NCBI GenBank assembly: GCA_017961115.1
Contig: JAGCXX010000037.1
Location: 1 to 40,168, forward strand
From: Prevotella sp.
GTDB taxonomy: Bacteria; Bacteroidota; Bacteroidia; Bacteroidales; Bacteroidaceae
Length of the DNA: 40,168 bases
Direction: 5' to 3'
The first letter of the stretch is position 1. Each line of letters starts with the position of its first letter. Both the position numbers and the translations under genes were made by a program. Shown here piece after piece: positions 17,815-25,460 of this stretch. The notes under the pieces are model-generated. The model had not been told where the DNA came from and searched no databases. It saw nothing but the letters and a program-made list of their open reading frames with translations.

Positions 17815-18750
17815 ATGTATAGGTTTTGCACTTGGATCAGCCGCTGGATGGCTGTCATTGTGTTGCTGATGGCTGCAGCAGCGTTGTTGTGGCCTCAGGT
17901 CATCGGAATCATCAAGATTTCATGGATTAGTTGGTTGTTGGGACTTATCATGTTTGGCATGGGCCTGACCTTAAAACTGGAGGACTTCCGCATTGTATTC
18001 TCCCGTCCCAAGGATGTCATTGTCGGGTTCTTGGCTCAGTTTATCATTATGCCCATATTGGCTTGGTTGCTCACTAAAGTGTTTTCTTTGCCTGCCGAAC
18101 TTGCCGTGGGTGTCATCCTCGTAGGTTGCTGTCCAGGTGGTACCGCCTCCAATGTCATCACCTACTTGGCAGGTGGCGACTTGGCGTTGTCTGTCGGCAT
18201 TACCAGCGTTTCCACCCTCCTTGCTCCTTTGGTTACCCCCCTGCTTGCTTGGCTGCTGGCTGGGACACTCGTTGATGTCAATGTCTGGCAGATGTTCATG
18301 AGCATCGTTCAGGTCATCATCCTTCCTATTGGTTTAGGACTTTTGGTCAAGAAGTTTGTCAAACTGTCCGACAACGTGATGAACAAAGTACTGCCTGCAT
18401 TCTCCACCATTGCCATCACTTTGATTGTCGGTGCTGTGGTATCGGCCAATGCTGAGAAACTGCTTACCTGCGGCCTATTGATTATCGCTGTTGTCATCCT
18501 GCACAACCTGCTGGGATTCTTGTTTGGTTTCCTTCTCTCCAAAGTGCTCCACCTGTCTAGGAAGAAAAGCACCGCCATCAGTGTCGAGGTGGGCATGCAA
18601 AACTCTGGACTGGCCTGTTCGCTCGCCCAACAGCATTTTCAATCCATGGCACTCGCGACAGTGCCCGGTGCTATCTTCAGTGTATGGCACAACATCGCAG
18701 GTGCCCTGTTGGCACGCCTGGTTAGGTCATGGAATGAGAAAGAGGAATAG
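17815..18750 (+). CDS. Bile acid:sodium symporter (BASS) family transporter
   Basis: A 311-residue inner-membrane protein with about nine to ten hydrophobic segments. Family motifs are GLIMFGMGLTL in the N-terminal half, GCCPGGTASNVITYLAGGDLALSV around the sodium-binding crossing region, and EVGMQNSGLACSLA near the C-terminus. BASS proteins move organic anions with sodium; bacterial members carry bile acids, ketopantoate, 2-oxo acids or unknown anions, so the substrate cannot be assigned. AAAAAAGGAC precedes the ATG. It is 41 bp after the GH43 gene without an evident terminator, so co-transcription is possible, although a functional link to glycan use is not established. It converges on the ispD-like gene, 25 bp away. 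Confidence 0.9.
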   Translation: MYRFCTWISRWMAVIVLLMAAAALLWPQVIGIIKISWISWLLGLIMFGMGLTLKLEDFRIVFSRPKDVIVGFLAQFIIMPILAWLLTKVFSLPAELAVGVILVGCCPGGTASNVITYLAGGDLALSVGITSVSTLLAPLVTPLLAWLLAGTLVDVNVWQMFMSIVQVIILPIGLGLLVKKFVKLSDNVMNKVLPAFSTIAITLIVGAVVSANAEKLLTCGLLIIAVVILHNLLGFLFGFLLSKVLHLSRKKSTAISVEVGMQNSGLACSLAQQHFQSMALATVPGAIFSVWHNIAGALLARLVRSWNEKEE

Positions 18751-18775
18751 CAGCACGCAAATAACAGATGCCAGG

Positions 18776-19462
18776 TTATTTCAGCATCGACTCCAGCAAC
18801 TGAAGGTCATGTCGGTAAGTGACCTTGATGTTGGTTGGTTCTCCCTCCACAACATAGATGGGAACTTCAGGTAAGTAGCGCCTTACCACACCACAGTCAT
18901 CGGTCACCGTGAAAGCAGGGTCGGCAAGTGCCAAGTCGTATGCCCTGCGGATGATGTGGCGACGGAAACACTGCGGTGTCTGTGCGTTGCGCAACTGGTC
19001 TCGGAGTGGAATGTCGGCGATGCATCCATCGTTGCTGATATGCCAGATGGTATCAGTGGTTTTTGTTGCCACTCCCACTGCATCATGGTGCTCCAAGGCA
19101 TGGATACAGTCAGTGATGATGCGGTGGCTGACCATCGGCCGCACCGCATCGTGGAAGAGCAGGCAGTCATCGTCGGATGAATACGCATTGAGTGCTGCCA
19201 GACTTGAGTCATAACGCTCCTTGCCGCCTGGCAATATCTTCTTTACTTTGAGGAAGTTGCCGTTTTCTACTATCTGCTCCACCTCCGGGATGCAGTCGGC
19301 ACGGCTCACCACAGCCACCTCGTCAATCAGCGGGTGACTGTCGAACACCCGTATGGTATGGGCTAAGATGGTCTCTCCCGCCACCTCAATCAGTTGCTTG
19401 GGCTTGCCTCCACCCAAACGCGAGCCACTGCCGCCCGCAAGAATGATTGCGATATTCATCAT
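18776..19462 (-). CDS. ispD: IspD/TarI-type cytidylyltransferase, probably 2-C-methyl-D-erythritol 4-phosphate cytidylyltransferase
   Basis: A 228-residue cytoplasmic nucleotidyltransferase. The CTP-binding loop is LAGGSGSRLGGGKPKQ; other family motifs are HDAVRPMVS, the substrate-side Thr/Asp region VATKTTDT, AQTPQCFRRHII and the C-terminal EGEPTNIKVTYRHDL. IspD joins CTP to methylerythritol phosphate in the non-mevalonate isoprenoid pathway. The related TarI enzymes use ribitol phosphate and look similar, so the symbol is likely rather than certain. Two adjacent ATGs (19462 and 19459) could start it. The gene stands alone between two plus-strand genes, with its own promoter box directly before the start. 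Confidence 0.8.
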   Translation of the reverse strand: MMNIAIILAGGSGSRLGGGKPKQLIEVAGETILAHTIRVFDSHPLIDEVAVVSRADCIPEVEQIVENGNFLKVKKILPGGKERYDSSLAALNAYSSDDDCLLFHDAVRPMVSHRIITDCIHALEHHDAVGVATKTTDTIWHISNDGCIADIPLRDQLRNAQTPQCFRRHIIRRAYDLALADPAFTVTDDCGVVRRYLPEVPIYVVEGEPTNIKVTYRHDLQLLESMLK

Positions 19463-19466
19463 ATTG

Positions 19467-19474
19467 CAAAAGTA
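19467..19474 (-). promoter_or_regulatory. -7 promoter element of the ispD-like gene
   Basis: The minus strand reads TACTTTTG, matching TAnnTTTG, only 4 nt before the ATG at 19462. Transcription would start at or next to the start codon, implying a leaderless or nearly leaderless mRNA. No -33 match at 19-20 nt. Confidence 0.5.
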
Positions 19475-19518
19475 AACAAAAAACCATGAAAACTTACCTT
19501 ATTCTTGATAAATATCGC

Positions 19519-19526
19519 TATTTTTG
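19519..19526 (+). promoter_or_regulatory. -7 promoter element of the CE2/DUF4450 operon
   Basis: TATTTTTG matches TAnnTTTG, 18 nt before the ATG at 19545. No clear TTTG at the usual upstream spacing. It also makes the alternative TTG start at 19524 unlikely, because that codon lies inside the box. Confidence 0.5.
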
Positions 19527-19544
19527 CATGAAAAATCAACCATC

Positions 19545-20639
19545 ATGAGAAAAACTATCATCATCAGTCTGCTGACCGTCATCTCACTGACCGCTTATGC
19601 AGCCAACGAAAAGACTTTGTTGGGCAATGACCTTGGTGCCACTTACATCGGACGGACAGAGGTGAAAGCCGATGGCTCCGTGAGTTACGACTGGAGCGGT
19701 GTCTATGTGCAGACCGACTTTTCCGGAGGTTACCTTGCCATAGAGGCATCGGAGGCTGGCGAGTCATGGCATAATCTGTTTATTGACGGTCAGTGGGTGC
19801 GCAAACTGAAAATCTCTGGCAGTACACCACAACGCATCGTTCTGGCAGAACGGCTCAGCAAAGGCACCCATCGATTGCGCTTGCAGAAATGTACAGAGGG
19901 ACAATATGGATGCACCACCATCCACCGCTTCATCCTCGCCAAGAACGGCTCGATGAGTCCGGTGGCCCGTAAGGAGAGGATGATAGAGATTTACGGTGAC
20001 TCGTATACCTGCGGCTATGGTACGGAAGGACTTGTTGCCAACGAGCGTTTCCGGCTCGATACTGAGAATTGCGACCAGGCATACGGATGCATAATCGCCC
20101 GCTATTTCGACGCCGACTACGCGCTCACAGCCCACTCCGGACAGGGAATGGTGCGCGACTGGGGCGATGTCAAGCAAATCTCAGACAAAAACATGTCCAC
20201 TCGCTATACTCATGTCTATGATGACCACGGCGACATCGACTACGGCTTTGACCGCTATCGGCCTCAACTCGTTATGATCAACCTTGGCACCAACGACTTC
20301 TCACCTACCGCCATTCCCACCGATGAGCAGTATGTGAATGCCTACTTGAAAATGATTGCCACCATACGCAGCAAATATGACGGCGTGAAGATACTCTGCA
20401 TCACCCCACACTCCGCCAGCCGCTACCTGAAAGCCGCTCTCAGCCTGCTCAGGGAGCGCACCCTTGGCATGGAGAATGTTTATATGGCCAATTCTCTCGA
20501 CAATATGGTGACAGAGGCACGTGACATGGGAAATGACTGGCATCCTAACTATCAAGGTCAGAAGAAGATAGCCATGAGCCTCATTCCCCAGATTTCCGCC
20601 ATCATGGGATGGGAACTTAACGATAGGATAATAGAATAA
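19545..20639 (+). CDS. CE2-like acetyl esterase (jelly-roll plus SGNH domain), secreted
   Basis: A 364-residue exported esterase. Signal peptide MRKTIIISLLTVISLTAYA. Residues about 22-140 form a beta-sandwich (VSYDWSGVYVQTDFSGGYLA, HNLFIDGQWV), and 145-355 an SGNH hydrolase domain: IYGDSYTCGYGTE with nucleophile Ser153, SGQGMVRDWG, NLGTNDF, and DWHPN with the catalytic His. A jelly-roll followed by SGNH is the layout of carbohydrate esterase family 2, which removes acetyl groups from plant polysaccharides. The longer frame from TTG 19524 was rejected because that codon lies in the promoter box. The DUF4450 gene starts 1 bp after its stop, so the two are tightly coupled. Confidence 0.88.
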   Translation: MRKTIIISLLTVISLTAYAANEKTLLGNDLGATYIGRTEVKADGSVSYDWSGVYVQTDFSGGYLAIEASEAGESWHNLFIDGQWVRKLKISGSTPQRIVLAERLSKGTHRLRLQKCTEGQYGCTTIHRFILAKNGSMSPVARKERMIEIYGDSYTCGYGTEGLVANERFRLDTENCDQAYGCIIARYFDADYALTAHSGQGMVRDWGDVKQISDKNMSTRYTHVYDDHGDIDYGFDRYRPQLVMINLGTNDFSPTAIPTDEQYVNAYLKMIATIRSKYDGVKILCITPHSASRYLKAALSLLRERTLGMENVYMANSLDNMVTEARDMGNDWHPNYQGQKKIAMSLIPQISAIMGWELNDRIIE

Positions 20640-20640
20640 C

Positions 20641-23625
20641 ATGCGAATCACTCTTCTCACACTGGCAGCGTTCCTTCTCTCATCCGCAACCCTGTGGGCA
20701 TCCGACCATACCGGCAAGCCTGCAAGGGCAATGAATTATTTCCCCGATGGAGGAGATATCGTTTGTGTGAATGGCACCAACCGCTATACCCGCGCGCTCT
20801 ATGGTTCGCATGACCGTATGCGTCTGGAGACCAGCGACAGGCCTGTCTTCGCCACCTACGACCGCGACAACAGCGTCAACATCAGTTTCCTATTTAGTGA
20901 CGGACAGCATCTGCTGCCTCTTGATTCCACCTCCTTTTGTGAGGCCCGCTACCAAGGGGGACAACGCACCTACATAGTGAGCGACGACTCTTGGAACGGA
21001 GGTACAACCCAAATCACGGCTATTGCCACCTATACAGAGGAGGGCGCTCTCTGGCGCTTCCACACCGAGGGGTTCAACAGCCGTCCGGCGTTTCATGCTG
21101 TGATGCGTTCCGTGGCCAAGAAGAAGATGACTCGTGACGGTGATTATGGTCTGGAACCACGCAGCAGTTTTGAGGGGGCCGGCATACCGCTCCAGACGCT
21201 CACCTGGACCAACGACAGCGACATCTATATCCTCCTCACACCCGACCGACGATTGGTGGTCGACACTTTGGGCGAAGAGCATTTCGCTCAGGAACAGGCC
21301 ATCCGCGAGAACATCATCTCACGGCTGAGGATACAGACCCCTGACCCCTATATCAACACATTGGGTGCCAATCTCGCAGCCGCAGCCGACGGTCTGTGGG
21401 ACGGTCAGACATGGTTGCATGGTTGTGTAGGTTGGAGAACTCCCCTCGCCGGATGGCGTGGAGCATACGTGGGCGACGTTTTGGGTTGGGGCGACCGAGC
21501 CCAGTCACATTTCGATGCATACGCCCGCAGCATGGTGACGAAAGTGCCGCCAGTCTATCCCCATCCCACCCAGGACTCCCTCCGCAATCTCGCCCGGGCA
21601 GAGGAGAAATGGGGAACGCAGATGTACAGCAATGGCTATATCTGCAGGTTGCCCGACAATGCGGAGAAGATGAGCCATTATGATATGAACCTCAATTACA
21701 TCGATGAACTGATGTGGCATTTCTGTTATGATGCCGACACTGACTATATGCGCAAGATGTGGCCATATATCAAACTCCACTTCGAATGGGAGAAGCGCAA
21801 CTTCGACCCCGACGGCGACCATCTCTATGATGCCTACTGCTGTATCTGGGCGAGCGATGCCCTGTGGTACAACGGTGGTGCTGTCACCCATTCTTCGGCC
21901 TACAACTACCGGGGCAACCTGCTCGCCGCACGCATCGCCACCCTCATCGGTGAGGACCCCACCCCCTACAGCACGGAGGCTGAGGCCATCCTCAAGGCGA
22001 TGAACAGGCGGCTGTGGATGAACAAAGAAGGACACTGGGCGGAGTTTCAGGACCTGATGGGCGAGCGGCGCCTCCATGAGAGCGCAGCCCTTTGGACCAT
22101 CTACACCCCCATCGACTGCGGTGCATGCACCCCCGATCAGGCATGGCGTGCCACACTCTATGCCGACCGCCACTTCCCTCACATTCCTATGGAGACACGG
22201 AGCGGTGACCAACCCATTGCTGATGAGGGACACCGCTATTACACGCTGAGCACATCCGATTGGTTGCCTTATGACTGGAGCACCAACAACGTGGCGCATG
22301 AGGAGGTGATGAACATGGCATTGGCCTACTTCATCGCTGGAAGACGCAACGAGGGATTTCGGCTGCTGAAAAGCGATGTGCTCGACGGCATGTTCCTCGG
22401 AGCCTGTCCAGGCAATTTCGGACAAATCAGCTATTACGACAAGGCACGCAGCGAGGCCTATCGCGACTTTGGCGACTGTATCGGTATCTCCTCACGTGCC
22501 ATCGTCAACGGACTATTTGGCATCCGACCGGATGCCATCAACCGTCGCTGCGTCATCCAGTACTCCCTCCCCGATGAGTGGAAAGACACCAGCATCTCCA
22601 CTCCCTACTTGTCATACACATTCCACCGCGAGGGCGACCGACTTACTTATGATGTGACCCAGCATTTCAGCCAACCGCTGGAAATCGTTATCCGCGTGGG
22701 CTTGGGCGACGGCACTTTTGTTGACTTCAGGGGTTCCGACTTGGAGCAGCAGCACATCACCGTCGACCTGTCAAAATACACCCTCCACGAGGAACCCTCG
22801 GCTGAAGAATTCATTGGTGAGAGACTTGATGACACCGATATCGACATGGCTGGACTTGCTGACTTCATAGAAGGCACCAAACAGATACCCGTCGACCTGA
22901 GCAAACTGTTCAACGCCAATGTTGATGACATCTTCCGCAACGAATACCTCTCTCCTCGTCCGCCATACACCACGCTCTCACTGCCCAAGCAAGGTATAGG
23001 ACAGTGGTGTATCCCCGACCGCACCGCACATATCGAGGACGACGGACTGCGGGCAAAGAGTGTGAAAGGCGTGTTCGACACGGGTGTGGGTGTCTCCTTC
23101 CTCACCCCCGCCGAAGGACATAACATCATCTACACCTCGCTATGGGATAACTATCCGGCAAGTGTGTCCATCCCCCTCAAGGGGAAAGCCTCGTATGCCT
23201 GCCTGATGCTTGCTGGCAGTACCAACAATATGCAGAGCCGCATCGACAATGGCGTCATCATCGTGGAGTACAAGGATGGCACTGCCGACACGCTGCATCT
23301 GGTCAACCCCATCAACTGGTGTCCTATCGAACAGGACTACTATACTGACGGACTGGCATTCTGCGCAGCCTCGCTGCGGCCCTATAGGGTGCATCTGGGC
23401 AGCGGACTGGTGACACGCGACATTGCCGCTCATGTGCGCACAGGGTCATTCGCCAACTCCGTACCCGGCAACCCTGACAGCGCAGAGCCACGCCTGATTG
23501 ACTGTGGGGCGGCACAGTTGCTCAAGATGCCCCTCAACCCCAGCAAGCGTTTGCGGCGACTCACCCTGCGCACCTTGTCCAATGATGTGGTCATCGGTCT
23601 GATGGCCGTCACACTGACGAAATAA
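20641..23625 (+). CDS. Secreted DUF4450 protein, six-hairpin glycosidase-like
   Basis: A 994-residue exported protein (signal MRITLLTLAAFLLSSATLWA). The N-terminal 200 residues are beta-rich (MNYFPDGGDIVCVNGTNRYT, RPVFATYDRD), as in DUF4450 proteins. Residues about 220-660 look like an (alpha/alpha)6 barrel of the six-hairpin glycosidase class: WLHGCVGWRTPLAGWRGAY, YIDELMWHFCYDADTDYM, DGDHLYDAYCCIWASDALWY, DWSTNNVAHEEVMNMALAYF. The C-terminal 300 residues are beta-rich. DUF4450 proteins occur in polysaccharide-utilisation loci; I know of no firmly assigned activity for this one. Acidic residues such as Glu and Asp in DALWY and HEEVMN are candidates for catalysis, but I cannot assign them. Coupled to the CE2-like esterase, so both probably act on the same acetylated plant glycan. 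Confidence 0.82.
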   Translation: MRITLLTLAAFLLSSATLWASDHTGKPARAMNYFPDGGDIVCVNGTNRYTRALYGSHDRMRLETSDRPVFATYDRDNSVNISFLFSDGQHLLPLDSTSFCEARYQGGQRTYIVSDDSWNGGTTQITAIATYTEEGALWRFHTEGFNSRPAFHAVMRSVAKKKMTRDGDYGLEPRSSFEGAGIPLQTLTWTNDSDIYILLTPDRRLVVDTLGEEHFAQEQAIRENIISRLRIQTPDPYINTLGANLAAAADGLWDGQTWLHGCVGWRTPLAGWRGAYVGDVLGWGDRAQSHFDAYARSMVTKVPPVYPHPTQDSLRNLARAEEKWGTQMYSNGYICRLPDNAEKMSHYDMNLNYIDELMWHFCYDADTDYMRKMWPYIKLHFEWEKRNFDPDGDHLYDAYCCIWASDALWYNGGAVTHSSAYNYRGNLLAARIATLIGEDPTPYSTEAEAILKAMNRRLWMNKEGHWAEFQDLMGERRLHESAALWTIYTPIDCGACTPDQAWRATLYADRHFPHIPMETRSGDQPIADEGHRYYTLSTSDWLPYDWSTNNVAHEEVMNMALAYFIAGRRNEGFRLLKSDVLDGMFLGACPGNFGQISYYDKARSEAYRDFGDCIGISSRAIVNGLFGIRPDAINRRCVIQYSLPDEWKDTSISTPYLSYTFHREGDRLTYDVTQHFSQPLEIVIRVGLGDGTFVDFRGSDLEQQHITVDLSKYTLHEEPSAEEFIGERLDDTDIDMAGLADFIEGTKQIPVDLSKLFNANVDDIFRNEYLSPRPPYTTLSLPKQGIGQWCIPDRTAHIEDDGLRAKSVKGVFDTGVGVSFLTPAEGHNIIYTSLWDNYPASVSIPLKGKASYACLMLAGSTNNMQSRIDNGVIIVEYKDGTADTLHLVNPINWCPIEQDYYTDGLAFCAASLRPYRVHLGSGLVTRDIAAHVRTGSFANSVPGNPDSAEPRLIDCGAAQLLKMPLNPSKRLRRLTLRTLSNDVVIGLMAVTLTK

Positions 23626-23631
23626 CCAACA

Positions 23632-25263
23632 TTGAGGTTCCATCCCCTTCACACCCATCTCTCACCACCCCAAAGGCTCAACAACCCGATGGGGTATGTG
23701 GTGCATCCCCTCTGTCAACAAGCGGCAGAGGAGGTGCAACAGTATATCGCCTCTGTCGATGTGTGGCAGGAGGAAATAGCAAAAGGCAAGATGTTCGGCG
23801 TGTTGGTGGTAGAGGACGGGGAAGGCAAATTGGGTTTTCTCGCCGCCTACTCCGGCCTTCTTGTCGACCGCAACGACTGGCCGTATTTCGTGCCAGCCGT
23901 CTTCGATTTCCAACAACCTGACGGATATTTCAAACAAGAGGAGACTGCCATCAGTGGCATCAACCAGCGGATAAAACTTTTAGAACAATCGTCCCGATTG
24001 AGAGATATCCGCGATGCACTGCGCCGCTGTGAGGAAGAAAGGGAAAAAGATATCAAGGCATGGAAGACCGCAATGGATGACGCCAAAGCACGACGTGATG
24101 CCATCCGCCAACAACGCAGAAGAAACACACAACATGAAGAGACCCTGCCCACAGAGGAGGAGATGACCCGTGAGAGCCAGTGGATGAAAGCAGAATTGCG
24201 TAGGAAGCGTCAGCACCACGAAACTGTCCTGTCGGCCATCCGGGCTGAAGGAGATGCTTTGGAAAAGGAAATCATGGAGTTGCGCATCCTGCGGCGAAAG
24301 AAGTCGGAAGCACTGCAACAATGGTTGTTTGAGCATTTTAGGATGTTGAATGCCAAGGGAGAGACGCGCGACTTGCTCTCCATTTTTGCTGATACTTCAC
24401 TGCACTTTCCACCATCGGGGTCGGGCGAATGCTGCGCACCCAAACTGCTGCAATATGCCTTTGCACACCACCTGCGACCCGTCTGCATCGCCGAGTTTTG
24501 GTGGGGACAGTCTCCAACAGGAGAAATCCGACAACACCATCAGTACTATCCTGCCTGTCGGGGAAAATGTCACCCCATACTCAAACATATGCTGCAAGGT
24601 CTTGACGTGGAACCTAATCCTTTCGAGCAAACGATTGACTCCGTGCCCGACATCATTTATGAGGATGATGTGTTGATGGTGGTGAACAAGCCCGAAGGGA
24701 TGTTGTCGGTTCCAGGAAAGACCAGTGCCAATTCGGTATGGGACTTCTGCAAGAATCACTGTCCTGATGCCAATGGTCCGATGATTGTCCACCGCCTTGA
24801 TATGGCAACCTCAGGTCTGATGGTTGTCGCCAAGACCAAATCGGCGCACCAAAAACTGCAGGAACAGTTCCTGCATCATACCGTGGAGAAAACCTATACC
24901 GCCCAACTGGAGCGTCCGCTGCCGCCAACAATACCTCGGAGCGGAATTATCCGATTGCCCCTTCGCCCCTCACTGCTCGACCGTCCGCGGCAGGTGGTGG
25001 ACATGACCCATGGCAAGACGGCCATCACACAGTATGAGATGCTGACAGATGTCTTGGTTTCCCTCACCCCGCTCACAGGCCGCACCCACCAGTTGCGCGT
25101 GCACTGCGCCCATCACGACGGACTGGCTACCCCCATCAAAGGCGACACCCTCTACGGACAGATGGCACAACGCCTCTGTCTTCATGCCGGAAGACTGAGT
25201 TTCACCCATCCCATCACGGGTGGGCGCATGGATTTCACCAGTCCCGCCGACTTCATAGGGTAA
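23632..25263 (+). CDS. RluA-family pseudouridine synthase with long N-terminal extension
   Basis: A 543-residue RNA-modifying enzyme that converts uridine to pseudouridine, probably in rRNA. The catalytic domain is at about 335-543: MIVHRLDMATSGLMVVAKT with catalytic Asp390, and GRTHQLRVHCAH near 480. Residues about 100-235 are charged and helical (RRCEEEREKDIKAWK, RRKRQHHETVLSAIR), likely a coiled coil; long N-terminal extensions of this type occur in Bacteroidetes RluA homologues. The start is the TTG at 23632: a stop lies three codons upstream in frame, and homology-like sequence (PMGYVVHPLCQQAAEEVQQY) already begins around the first internal ATG at 23689, which would give a shorter N-terminus. 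It begins 6 bp after the DUF4450 stop, so read-through expression is possible, but the functions are unrelated. Confidence 0.88.
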   Translation: MRFHPLHTHLSPPQRLNNPMGYVVHPLCQQAAEEVQQYIASVDVWQEEIAKGKMFGVLVVEDGEGKLGFLAAYSGLLVDRNDWPYFVPAVFDFQQPDGYFKQEETAISGINQRIKLLEQSSRLRDIRDALRRCEEEREKDIKAWKTAMDDAKARRDAIRQQRRRNTQHEETLPTEEEMTRESQWMKAELRRKRQHHETVLSAIRAEGDALEKEIMELRILRRKKSEALQQWLFEHFRMLNAKGETRDLLSIFADTSLHFPPSGSGECCAPKLLQYAFAHHLRPVCIAEFWWGQSPTGEIRQHHQYYPACRGKCHPILKHMLQGLDVEPNPFEQTIDSVPDIIYEDDVLMVVNKPEGMLSVPGKTSANSVWDFCKNHCPDANGPMIVHRLDMATSGLMVVAKTKSAHQKLQEQFLHHTVEKTYTAQLERPLPPTIPRSGIIRLPLRPSLLDRPRQVVDMTHGKTAITQYEMLTDVLVSLTPLTGRTHQLRVHCAHHDGLATPIKGDTLYGQMAQRLCLHAGRLSFTHPITGGRMDFTSPADFIG

Positions 25264-25369
25264 AACCACTGGTGTCGGCCTTATAAGTCTTAAGTACAAG
25301 CGAAGCGAAAACTTCTTTAATTGCTTAACTACTTGAGAGTTGAGCAAATGCGAGATTTGAATAAACCAC

Positions 25370-25391
25370 TTTCAACTTGAGAAAGTTGAAA
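25370..25391. terminator. Hairpin between the RluA-type and acyl-CoA synthetase genes
   Basis: TTTCAACTT and AAGTTGAAA form a 9-bp stem with a 4-nt loop, then an AT-rich stretch. It ends 15 nt before the -33 box of the next promoter and may terminate the upstream transcript. The sequence 25264-25369 before it shows no other element. Confidence 0.45.
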
Positions 25392-25406
25392 AACTTTCTT
25401 ATTTAT

Positions 25407-25437
25407 TTTGCTTTCCGCTCTCTTATTTGTATCTTTG
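25407..25437 (+). promoter_or_regulatory. Bacteroidetes promoter of the acyl-CoA synthetase gene
   Basis: TTTG (25407-25410), 19-nt gap, TATCTTTG (25430-25437): a full consensus match, 23 nt before the ATG at 25461. Confidence 0.85.
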
Positions 25438-25460
25438 CATCAACTAAAGAAGTAAGGATT

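Noticed and set aside
21505..22425. A 306-residue minus-strand frame inside the DUF4450 gene
   Set aside because: It has no domain or signal peptide and lies opposite conserved coding sequence.
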